Of a stretch of DNA of 14,184 bases, positions 6,485-12,995 are shown piece after piece. The notes beneath the pieces are model-generated. The model had not been told where the DNA came from, did no database searches, and saw only the letters and a list, made by a program, of their open reading frames with translations. The stretch lies in NCBI GenBank assembly GCA_032111745.1, contig JAULUH010000069.1, positions 1 through 14,184 of the forward strand, written 5' to 3'. Position 1 is the stretch's first letter. Each line of letters opens with the position of its first letter. Position numbers and translations under genes: made by a program. The stretch is from JAULUH01 sp032111745 (lineage in GTDB: Bacteria > Chloroflexota > Anaerolineae > JAAEKA01).

Positions 6485-7582
6485 ATGGGACCACCACAGC
6501 TTGTAGCCTTGCAGAACGACCCGGGCGCGGCGCCAGGGGTCGAACACGACGAGATCGCCGCCAGGCCCAGCAGCCAGGGGCCGGTGGTCGTCACCTGCGT
6601 GGACTATGACCCCAGCCGGGTGACTGAGCAGCGCATCGACGACATCGCCAGCTTCCTGGACCACCACCGTCCCGAATGGGCGGCGGTGCGTTGGATCAAC
6701 GTCGACGGCCTCTCGGACATGGGAGTCATCCACGCCCTGGCTACCAAGTACGAGCTGCACCCCCTGGCCGTCGAGGACATCCTGGACCTGAACGACCGGC
6801 CCAAGGTCGAGCCCTACGGCGGCGAGGACACCGAGATGCGCGCCCGCCTGTTCATCGTCGTGCGCGCCCTGGAACTGGCCAACGGCCGCCTGGCCAGCCG
6901 GCAGATCTCCATCTTCCTGGGCCACAACACGGTGCTGACCTTCCGGGAGGCGCCGAGCGACGTGTGGGATCACGTGCGGCAACGGCTGCGCACCAAAGGC
7001 TCGCGCCTGCGCAACCACGACGCCAGTTTCCTGGTGCACTCGCTCTTGGACGCCATTGTCGATCGTTGTTTTCCGATCCTCGAGCACTATGACAACCAGA
7101 TGGCCCAGATCGAGGCCATCCTGCTGGATCGCCCGGAGCGCGATATCAACCAGCGGATCAACGAGATCAAGCAGGACTTGCTGCTGCTGCGCTGGGTCAT
7201 GTGGCCCATGCGGGAGGAAGTGGCATTGCTGCAGCGCGAGCCACACGAGTGCGTCAGCGATGCCACCCGCGTCTACCTGCGCGATCTGCACGACCACGTG
7301 GTGCAGATCATCGAGATCGACGAGATCTACCGCGAGCGTGCCGGCGACCTTTCCGGCAGCTACATGTCCGCGGTGTCGCACCGCATGAACCAGATCATGA
7401 AGGTCTTGACCATCATCGGGACCATCTTCATCCCTTTGACCTTCCTGGCCGGCGTCTACGGCATGAACTTTCGCTTTCTGCCCGAGCTGAACCAACCCTG
7501 GGCCTACCCGGCCTTTTGGGTCGTCTGCCTGGTGGTGGCCGGGTCGATGCTGGCGTTGTTCCGGCGGCATGATTGGCTGTGA
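6485..7582 (+). CDS. corA: CorA family magnesium/cobalt ion channel
   Basis: This 365-residue protein has the usual CorA length. A large cytoplasmic N-terminal domain (about 1-300) includes WINVDGLSD, HPLAVEDILDLNDRPKVEPY and the long helical region HYDNQMAQIEAILLDRPERD. It is followed by MNQIMKVLTIIGTIFIPLTF, the first membrane helix (about 307-324), and the signature YGMNF at 325-329, with FLPEL after it. A second membrane helix (about 341-358) and the basic tail RRHDWL complete it. The GMN motif is the selectivity loop of CorA channels, which form pentamers and admit Mg2+ (also Co2+ or Ni2+). The start is supported by GGGAG nine bases upstream. It is transcribed away from the HAF remnant and appears to be a single-gene unit. 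Confidence 0.96.
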   Translation: MGPPQLVALQNDPGAAPGVEHDEIAARPSSQGPVVVTCVDYDPSRVTEQRIDDIASFLDHHRPEWAAVRWINVDGLSDMGVIHALATKYELHPLAVEDILDLNDRPKVEPYGGEDTEMRARLFIVVRALELANGRLASRQISIFLGHNTVLTFREAPSDVWDHVRQRLRTKGSRLRNHDASFLVHSLLDAIVDRCFPILEHYDNQMAQIEAILLDRPERDINQRINEIKQDLLLLRWVMWPMREEVALLQREPHECVSDATRVYLRDLHDHVVQIIEIDEIYRERAGDLSGSYMSAVSHRMNQIMKVLTIIGTIFIPLTFLAGVYGMNFRFLPELNQPWAYPAFWVVCLVVAGSMLALFRRHDWL

Positions 7583-7735
7583 GCCTGGCCCTCTATCCGG
7601 AGCCAGCGCACCTGGCCACGCTGGACGGGCTCAAGGTCGAGAGCCTGGCCGTGCGCGAGTTGCCCGGCGTGGCCCGGAACTCTTCGTGGGGCTGGACGAC
7701 GAGAACTACGGCGGTTCGCTGCGGCCAATCCCTTG
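7583..7735 (+). pseudogene. Frameshifted gene fragment, possibly the end of a DUF3616-like propeller protein
   Basis: One frame just after the corA stop reads LYPEPAHLATLDGLKVESLAVRE. A second frame continues as PELFVGLDDENYGGSLRPIP. Together they read like the C-terminal segment of a DUF3616/esterase-like beta-propeller protein (LxGLKVExLAV ... LxVGxDDENYGG). The frame switch falls between about 7661 and 7675. There is no start, no ribosome site and no upstream body, since corA occupies that side. The family assignment is from memory and uncertain; that the segment is a broken coding remnant is better supported. Confidence 0.45.
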
Positions 7736-7808
7736 CTTCGCCCACGGGGGTGTTGCCAGCCAGGAATGAGAAGGGTGCCTCTGAAATATCCCAGTTTTTG
7801 GGAGGTAC

Positions 7809-7837
7809 TTGACACGCCAGCCCCCCTGCGCGATACT
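7809..7837 (+). promoter_or_regulatory. Promoter upstream of the truncated DUF2723 gene
   Basis: A perfect TTGACA (7809-7814), a 17-base spacer and GATACT (7832-7837, four of six) predict transcription from about 7844 and a leader of about 105 bases. The stretch between 7736 and 7808 holds only a small TCCCA-GTTTT-TGGGA hairpin (7788-7802). Confidence 0.6.
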
Positions 7838-7948
7838 GGTGATGAGGGTTTGAGTCTCAGCGTACAAACGCAGTTCTGTCTGATCTAATCGGATGGGTGG
7901 ACATCCGGGGTTGGTGCTGTCCGGTCGACGCCGGTGGGAGCTACGGCC

Positions 7949-8716
7949 GTGTCACTTGCACATGAGGGTCGCACCGCCAGGGAACCGTTCGCTGCCGCAG
8001 TTCAGTGGCTAGCCGCGCGGGATTGGGCCGCCTGGGCCGCGTTTGGCCTGCCCCTGGCCCTGTACCTGGCGACGGCTCCGCCTACCTTCTATGGCCTGGA
8101 CAGCGCGGAGCTGGCCACGGCTGTGGCCACGCGTGGCATCGTGCGGGCCACGGGCTATCCCCTGTATCTGCTGGTTGGCCAGGCCTGGCTGGCGCTGCTG
8201 CCCCCCATCGGCGACGTTGGCTTCCGGCTCAATCTCCTGTCGGCCGTCGCCGCCGCCCTGGCCATCTTCTTCTCCGACCGCATCCTGCGCCGGCTGGGCG
8301 CCAGCCTGTGGCCGCGCGTAGGTGCCCTGGGACTGCTGGCCTGCACCCCCGCCTTCTGGTCCATGGCCATTGTGGCGGAGGTCTATACCCTCCACGTTGC
8401 GCTGATGGCGGCCACCCTCCTGCTGCTTATGCGCTGGGCCGAGGCGCCCACGTTCGCCCGCCTCCTGGCACCGGCCCTGTTGGCCGGCCTCAGCCTGGGC
8501 AACCACGCCTCCACCATCCTGCTGCTCCCCGGCTACCTGCGTGCGCGGCCTTCTATTCACGGAGCTGCGCGTCGCGCCGTAACCCGCGCCGCCTCGAAAG
8601 AGCTCCAGAAGGGGAATCGCAGAGAACGCAGGGAGCGCAGAGGAGACTTTGAACCAGTAGCGAGCCGGAAGGGGCACAGGGGGAGTTTCAACAAGGAGGC
8701 CAGCAGCGTGGCGTGA
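7949..8716 (+). CDS. Truncated DUF2723-type membrane protein ending in a dispersed repeat
   Basis: From a GTG at 7949 (ribosome site GGGAG eight bases upstream) the frame gives 255 residues; an earlier GTG at 7934 lacks a ribosome site. The segment GLDSAELATAVATRGIVRAT followed by GYPLYLLVG (about residues 49-77) is the hallmark of DUF2723, a multi-pass family related in layout to glycosyl/mannosyltransferases. Several hydrophobic helices follow up to GNHASTILLLPGYL (about residue 197). From about residue 222 the protein reads KGNRRERRERRGDFE, which is the translation of an intergenic-type repeat. Family members are usually well over 400 residues, so the rest of the membrane domain has been lost. 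I regard it as a decaying gene; a short stable product is possible but unlikely to be an active transferase. Confidence 0.7.
   Translation: MSLAHEGRTAREPFAAAVQWLAARDWAAWAAFGLPLALYLATAPPTFYGLDSAELATAVATRGIVRATGYPLYLLVGQAWLALLPPIGDVGFRLNLLSAVAAALAIFFSDRILRRLGASLWPRVGALGLLACTPAFWSMAIVAEVYTLHVALMAATLLLLMRWAEAPTFARLLAPALLAGLSLGNHASTILLLPGYLRARPSIHGAARRAVTRAASKELQKGNRRERRERRGDFEPVASRKGHRGSFNKEASSVA
8611..8649 (+). repeat. Dispersed CGCAGAG-type repeat, copy A
   Basis: The copy contains GGGGAATCGCAGAG (8611-8624), GCAGAGAACGCAG (8619-8631) and GCAGAGGAGACTT (8637-8649). All three words recur on the minus strand at 12891-12963. It forms part of the 3' end of the truncated DUF2723 frame, which suggests the break or a deletion endpoint fell at this repeat. 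Confidence 0.75.
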
Positions 8717-8757
8717 GATTGCCCCGGCCGCCTTTCGCTGCTCAGGGTTACGCCGCC

Positions 8758-8810
8758 CACAGGGGCAGACTGGTCCAGTTTTCCGAAAACTGGACCAGTC
8801 TGCCCCTGTG
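8758..8810. repeat. 53-bp perfect inverted repeat with a one-base spacer
   Basis: The left arm, 8758-8783, starts CACAGGGGCAGACTGG; the right arm, 8785-8810, is its exact reverse complement, and only base 8784 is unpaired. Each arm contains the smaller palindrome ACTGGTCCAGT. It lies 41 bases after the truncated DUF2723 frame and 11 bases before the -35 box of the RCC1 gene. No T-tract follows on the plus strand. It may be a mobile palindrome, a transcription barrier or a regulator site. Confidence 0.85.
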
Positions 8811-8821
8811 AAAACTGCTCA

Positions 8822-8850
8822 TTGACTGCCGAGGGTGAGTGCGCGATAAT
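8822..8850 (+). promoter_or_regulatory. Strong promoter of the RCC1-repeat gene
   Basis: TTGACT (8822-8827), a 17-base spacer and GATAAT (8845-8850) each match five of six consensus bases. Transcription would start near 8857 and run about 93 bases to the start codon. A small hairpin GAAGC-GATCA-GCTTC (8857-8871) lies at the predicted 5' end of the mRNA. Confidence 0.75.
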
Positions 8851-8949
8851 CTGCTTGAAGCGATCAGCTTCCGGCAGGGGTCATAGACTGTCGTCGAAAC
8901 GGTGATGTTTCGATGGCGCCGGCCATCGGGTGAGGCCAGGGAGGATGTC

Positions 8950-11655
8950 ATGGTTGCTCCAACGGTCCGCTTGTGTATTGCTCTCGTTCTTGTGGTGGGA
9001 GTCGCCGGCCCCGTGGCGGCCGGGCAGGAGGAGGCCGTGATGGCCAGCGTCGGAATCTCTGTTCTGGAGACCAGGGATGTGCTTGGCGCTTCCGGTGTGG
9101 TGGACTTCCGTGTGGGCGCAGGGGCAGGCGCCGGCGTGGCAACAGTGAGCTCCTTGAAGGAATCTGCGGCCGCCATCTCCCAGCAGGCTGACATGGTGTC
9201 CGCTGGCCAAAATCACACGTGTGCCGTGACCGCGGGCAGCGGGGTCAAGTGCTGGGGGGACAACTCCTACGGCCGGCTGGGCGATGGCACGACAGCCGAT
9301 AGCAGCACCCCGGTGGACGTGGTGGGGCTCGCCAGCGGTGCGACCGCCGTCGATACCGGTACAGAACACACCTGCGCCGTGACCACAAGTGGCGGGGTCA
9401 AGTGCTGGGGACATAACGACTATGGCCAGCTGGGAAACGGTACGACGAACAACTCCAGCACCCCAGTGGAGGTGGTAGGGCTCTCCAGCGGCGTGGTCGC
9501 CATCGCTGCTGGCAGCGGTCATACCTGTGCACTGACCACGGGCGGCGGCGTTAAGTGCTGGGGCAGCAACTCCAACGGCCAATTGGGAAATGGCGGAAGT
9601 GGGGGTACTACCTCCACCCCGGTAGACGTGGTGGGGCTCGCCGGCGGGGTGGCTGCAATCGCTGCCGGCGGCAGTCACACCTGTGCGCTGACCATGGTCG
9701 GCGGGGTGAAGTGCTGGGGGTACAACTCGTACGGCCAGTTGGGAAACGGTACAACCAGTTACAGCGAGCCTACCCCTGTGGACGTGGTGGGGCTCTCCAG
9801 TGGTGTGGCCGGCATCTCCGCCGGTGTCATTCACACCTGTGCCGTAACCACGAGTGGCGGGATCAAGTGTTGGGGAGACAACAGCCGCGGTCAGCTCGGC
9901 GACGGCACGACGACCAATCGCAGCACGCCGGTGGACGTGGTCGGTCTCTCCAGTGGCATGGCCGAAATCTCCGGCGGCGAGTTACATTCTTGTGCCGTCA
10001 CCACGGGCGGGGGAATCAAGTGCTGGGGAAGCAACTCCTACGGTCAGCTGGGTACTGGCACAAGCGGACAGCCACAAACCACTCCAGTGAATGTGGTCGG
10101 ACTCTCTAGCGGCGTGGCCGCCATCTCCGCAGGGTATGAGCACACCTGTGCGGTGACTCAAGGCGGTGGAGTCAAGTGCTGGGGAAGCAACTTCTATGGT
10201 CAGCTCGGCAATGGCACGGGTAATAATCGTACCACACCAACGGACGTAGTGGGGCTCTCCAGCAGCGTGGCCTTCGTATCAGCTGGATACTTTCACACCT
10301 GTGCTGTGACCACTGGCGGCGGGGCCAAGTGCTGGGGTCGCAACGACTACGGTCAACTAGGAATCGGCACGTCATGGGCTTACGACTACCGCATCACCCC
10401 GATGGATGTGGTTGGGCTTTCCAGCGGCGTAGCTGCAATCACTGCCGGCTCGTATCACACCTGTGCGCTGACCACGGGTGGTGGAGTCAAGTGCTGGGGA
10501 AACAATAGCTCCGGCCAGTTGGGCAACAGCACGACGACCAACAGTAGCATCCCTGTGGACGTGACGGGGCTTTCCGGCGGTGTAGTAGCCGTATCAGCCG
10601 GTGGTTCTCACACCTGTGCCCTGACCGTCAGCGGCGGGGTCAAGTGTTGGGGAAACGGTAGCAATACTCCGGTAGATGTCGGTGGACTCTCCAGCGGTGT
10701 AGTCGCCATCGACTCTGGCTCTGGTCACAATTGTGCACTAACCACCGGCGGTGGGGTTGAGTGCTGGGGTAGCAATACCTTTGGCCAGCTTGGCGATGGC
10801 ACGACGAATTATAGCAGCACCCCGGTCGACGTGGTGGGACTTGCCAGTGGCGTCGCTGCGATCTCCGCTGGTTCTCGTAGTAGCTGTGCTGTAGCCGCCG
10901 GCGGTGGAGCCAAATGTTGGGGTGGCAACAGCTACGGTCAGCTGGGTGACGGCACGACCACCGACCGCAATACCCCTGTGGATGTAGTGGGGCTGTCCAG
11001 TGGGGTCGTCACGGTCTCCGTCGGAGGTGAGAGTTATGGGGCTCACACCTGCGCTCTGACCACCGGTGGCGGGGCCAAGTGTTGGGGGCACAACTACTAC
11101 GGCCAACTAGGCGATGCCACGACGACCAACTCCCCTACTCCGGTGGACGTGGTTGATCTCTCCAACAGCATGACCGTAATCTCCGCCGGCGGTTATCACA
11201 CTTGTGCGGTGACCACCGGAGGCGGGGCTAAGTGCTGGGGCAGCAACTACAACGGCCAGCTGGGCGTTGATACGATCTGGTCGACAGCTATTGACGTGCT
11301 CGGCCTGGAGGGCAGCGTCTACACCACCATCGCTAAATCCGGCTCCAACGTCGTCCTCACCTGGTTGCACATGGTCTCAGCTGTGAACCATTACAAGGTC
11401 TACCGCAGCACGATCGCGCCCTACTTCGAGCCAGGCGCGCCGGACTCCGTCAAGCTCTCCCCAGAGCCTCCGGCACCCCCAGACATCGCCACCGAGGTCA
11501 CGTTCACCGACACCGGCGCCCTGGGCTCCCCCGGCACCAGCGCCTTCTACGTCGTCGTGCCGGTCAACGACAGCGGCGAGTTCTACGCCACGTCCAACCG
11601 CACTGGCGCGTTCACGTATGGGGTGGTTCCGGGGGGCGGGATCCTGCGCCGCTGA
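8950..11655 (+). CDS. Secreted RCC1-repeat protein, 14 cysteine-paired repeats plus Fn3-like domain
   Basis: From the ATG at 8950 the protein has 901 residues. A signal peptide (VRLCIALVLVVGVAGPVAAG) is followed by a short linker region and then 14 tandem repeats of about 51 residues (about 82-790). Each has the form HTCAVTTGGGVKCWG-x-N-x-YGQLG-x-G-x-TPVDVVGLSSGVAAISAG, the bacterial RCC1/alpha-tubulin-suppressor repeat. Repeat 10 is shortened by about 12 residues and lacks the YGQLG segment. Each repeat has two Cys nine residues apart, 28 in all. Residues 790-901 form an Fn3-like beta domain (VVLTWLHMVSAVNHYKVYRS, then AFYVVVPVNDSGEF). GGAGG five bases upstream fixes the start; an in-frame ATG at 8902 would put 16 charged residues before the signal. 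An extracellular binding protein is likely; the ligand is unknown. Confidence 0.92.
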   Translation: MVAPTVRLCIALVLVVGVAGPVAAGQEEAVMASVGISVLETRDVLGASGVVDFRVGAGAGAGVATVSSLKESAAAISQQADMVSAGQNHTCAVTAGSGVKCWGDNSYGRLGDGTTADSSTPVDVVGLASGATAVDTGTEHTCAVTTSGGVKCWGHNDYGQLGNGTTNNSSTPVEVVGLSSGVVAIAAGSGHTCALTTGGGVKCWGSNSNGQLGNGGSGGTTSTPVDVVGLAGGVAAIAAGGSHTCALTMVGGVKCWGYNSYGQLGNGTTSYSEPTPVDVVGLSSGVAGISAGVIHTCAVTTSGGIKCWGDNSRGQLGDGTTTNRSTPVDVVGLSSGMAEISGGELHSCAVTTGGGIKCWGSNSYGQLGTGTSGQPQTTPVNVVGLSSGVAAISAGYEHTCAVTQGGGVKCWGSNFYGQLGNGTGNNRTTPTDVVGLSSSVAFVSAGYFHTCAVTTGGGAKCWGRNDYGQLGIGTSWAYDYRITPMDVVGLSSGVAAITAGSYHTCALTTGGGVKCWGNNSSGQLGNSTTTNSSIPVDVTGLSGGVVAVSAGGSHTCALTVSGGVKCWGNGSNTPVDVGGLSSGVVAIDSGSGHNCALTTGGGVECWGSNTFGQLGDGTTNYSSTPVDVVGLASGVAAISAGSRSSCAVAAGGGAKCWGGNSYGQLGDGTTTDRNTPVDVVGLSSGVVTVSVGGESYGAHTCALTTGGGAKCWGHNYYGQLGDATTTNSPTPVDVVDLSNSMTVISAGGYHTCAVTTGGGAKCWGSNYNGQLGVDTIWSTAIDVLGLEGSVYTTIAKSGSNVVLTWLHMVSAVNHYKVYRSTIAPYFEPGAPDSVKLSPEPPAPPDIATEVTFTDTGALGSPGTSAFYVVVPVNDSGEFYATSNRTGAFTYGVVPGGGILRR

Positions 11656-11743
11656 GGCGACGACGCGCACCCGCCAAGTGCGTTGCACCGCCGCCGGCCC
11701 TGTTCATAGCCCTGCACCGGAACTTCAGATAGGCCCCACCTCC

Positions 11744-11785
11744 CCACGTACCACATACCGTTTATGTGGGAAAATCGGTATGTGG
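11744..11785. repeat. Cluster of four CCACATA-type half-sites forming alternative hairpins
   Basis: CCACGTA (11744-11750) directly abuts CCACATA (11751-11757). The inverted copies TATGTGG stand at 11763-11769 and 11779-11785. CCACATACCG (11751-11760) pairs perfectly with CGGTATGTGG (11776-11785), while CCACATA can instead pair with the nearer copy, so two stems exclude each other. Confidence 0.7.
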
Positions 11786-11899
11786 GAGCTCTGCACGACT
11801 CGCTTACTAGGACATGTCCTGCTTCTTGATGTAGGAATGATCCTGCTCCAGGGAATCAAGGAGGAGCTTCTGAGAAGCCCTAGAAGCCCTGGCGCGGCG

Positions 11900-11928
11900 T
11901 TGACATGGCTGGAGCGGTGATGTATGAT
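11900..11928 (+). promoter_or_regulatory. Near-consensus promoter of the small-protein/nucleotidyltransferase pair
   Basis: A perfect TTGACA (11900-11905), a 17-base spacer and TATGAT (11923-11928, five of six) make this the best promoter in the window. The leader of about 92 bases contains a GCAGGG-CTA-CCCTGC hairpin (11951-11965). Confidence 0.75.
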
Positions 11929-12026
11929 GGGCGCGGCAGCGTCATGGAGAGCAGGGCTACCCTGCCTCGTCGCAGGAACTATGGCCAACCCAGGTGCAGC
12001 GCCGGATAGCCGCAAGGGCATTGGTG

Positions 12027-12272
12027 ATGGAAGAAACAGCCAGCGATCCCTTCGAGCCTCTTGACCACGAGTTCATGCGCCTGCGCGGGCAGATGTCGCC
12101 GGGGGCGCGGCTGCAGGCCATGCTGGCCGCGCGCGAGTGGGTGGTCAGCGCCATGCGCAGCCGGCTGCGGCGACGCTATCCCGACCTGTCGCCGCAGGAG
12201 ATCAACCTGAAGGTCCTGGAGGAGATCGAGCGTGTCGAACGACGACAGGCCGGACTTGACGCTCTTCCTTGA
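12027..12272 (+). CDS. Small helical protein, partner of the downstream nucleotidyltransferase
   Basis: This 81-residue protein begins MEETASDPFEPLDHEFMRLR. It continues with a helical, Arg-rich body (ARLQAMLAAREWVVSAMRSR followed by LRRRYPDLSPQEINLKVLEE, then IERVERRQ). The RRRYPDLSPQEINLKVLE segment resembles the RxxHPxxSxxExxxxxL tail of short proteins commonly encoded just before AbiEii/DUF6036-like nucleotidyltransferases. AAGGG lies eight bases before the ATG; a GTG at 12024 and one at 11994 are alternatives. Its last 41 bases overlap the next gene in another frame, so translation is probably coupled. It could be an antitoxin-like or accessory subunit; this rests on gene order and general likeness, not on a known motif. 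Confidence 0.72.
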   Translation: MEETASDPFEPLDHEFMRLRGQMSPGARLQAMLAAREWVVSAMRSRLRRRYPDLSPQEINLKVLEEIERVERRQAGLDALP

Positions 12273-12873
12273 CATCTTGCTCACGCTGGAGCGCATCGGC
12301 GCGCCTTACATGGTCATCGGCGCGTTTGCCGCTACCCTGTACGGTATCACGCGCACGACGTACGACATCGACATCGTCGTCGACCTGCGGGAGCGGCACA
12401 TCCAGGCCCTGGCCAATGCCTATCCCTCCCCGCGCTACTATGCGGATCCCGAGCAGATGCGCAGCGCGATCGCCCTGGGCATCCCCTTCAATGTCATCGA
12501 CGGCGCACGCGGGGAGAAGGCCGATCTCAGCCCACTGACTCGCGACTCACGGTACCGGTTCGCCTTCGGCCGGCGCATCCGCCAGCGCATCGAGTGGCAG
12601 GACATGCAGCCGTTCGAGGCCTGGTGCGCGCGCCCAGACGACGTGATCTACGGCAAGCTCCTGGCCTGGCGCGAGGGCCGCTCCCTTAAGCATCGAAGCG
12701 ACATCTACGACATGCTGGTCTTCCACTACCTGGCGGCCGATCCTGCGTTGGCCTCCAGCTTCGACGAGGCCTACCTGGATGTCCAGGCCCTCGCACTGGG
12801 CCCGCAGGTGGCGAAGTTCTGGCAGTCGATCAAGGCCGCGGCGCGCACTGAGGCCGCCCGCGGCGACAAATAG
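12232..12873 (+). CDS. Nucleotidyltransferase-fold protein (AbiEii/DUF6036-like)
   Basis: This 213-residue protein starts at a GTG with an excellent ribosome site (GGAGGAG, seven bases away). Residues 23-51 (GAPYMVIGAFAATLYG, TRTTYDIDIVVD) match the nucleotidyltransferase core. The usual G-S before the helix is G30-A31 here, and D45 and D47 are the metal-binding DxD. A third acidic residue is likely D90 (PFNVID). Residues 135-162 (PDDVIYGKLLAWREGRSLKH, RSDIYDML) match the K...R.KD.xD segment of AbiEii-like and DUF6036 proteins. Such proteins include toxins that modify tRNA and partners in abortive-infection or toxin-antitoxin pairs, but many are uncharacterised. It overlaps the preceding small gene by 41 bases and shares its promoter. 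Activity is plausible, since the DxD is intact. Confidence 0.85.
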   Translation: MSNDDRPDLTLFLDILLTLERIGAPYMVIGAFAATLYGITRTTYDIDIVVDLRERHIQALANAYPSPRYYADPEQMRSAIALGIPFNVIDGARGEKADLSPLTRDSRYRFAFGRRIRQRIEWQDMQPFEAWCARPDDVIYGKLLAWREGRSLKHRSDIYDMLVFHYLAADPALASSFDEAYLDVQALALGPQVAKFWQSIKAAARTEAARGDK

Positions 12874-12890
12874 CCCCCGCTCACCGCGAC

Positions 12891-12963
12891 CTCTGCGATT
12901 CCCCCTCCGGTTCCGATTCCCCTCTGGACTCCTCCGGTCCCAAGTCTCCTCTGCGTTCTCTGC
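12891..12963 (-). repeat. Dispersed CGCAGAG-type repeat, copy B
   Basis: On the minus strand this reads GCAGAGAACGCAG (12963-12951), GCAGAGGAGACTT (12954-12942) and, farther on, GGGGAATCGCAGAG (12904-12891). These are the same words as in copy A near 8611, in a different order. It fills the 122-base gap between the convergent nucleotidyltransferase and maltokinase genes, where no other terminator is seen. Confidence 0.75.
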
Positions 12964-12995
12964 GCCTTTGCGTTAAGCCTCCGGAATCTCTGCCG

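Larger units (their letters stand above)
11656..12026. other. Intergenic region between the RCC1 gene and the nucleotidyltransferase pair
   Basis: It holds the CCACATA half-site cluster (11744-11785), a 12-bp palindrome AGGACATGTCCT (11809-11820), a small GCTTCT-G-AGAAGC hairpin (11866-11878) and the promoter at 11900-11928. A plus-strand open frame through it has no ribosome site or recognisable domain, and I do not call it a gene. No terminator with a T-tract is visible after the RCC1 stop. Confidence 0.6.

Noticed and set aside
6452..7570. A 372-codon minus-strand frame over corA
   Set aside because: Antisense to a full CorA protein with the GMN motif; its composition is that of a shadow frame.
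8881..9834. A 317-codon minus-strand frame over the RCC1 gene
   Set aside because: It is a shadow of the tandem RCC1 repeats; no ribosome site or family likeness.
11809..11820. 12-bp palindrome AGGACATGTCCT
   Set aside because: A few palindromes of this length are expected by chance in 14 kb, so it is not reported as a finding on its own.
11618..11920. Plus-strand open frame containing LGHVLLLDVGMILLQG, faintly like spermidine synthase
   Set aside because: No ribosome site or catalytic motif; it begins inside the RCC1 gene and crosses the half-site cluster. The likeness is short and probably chance.
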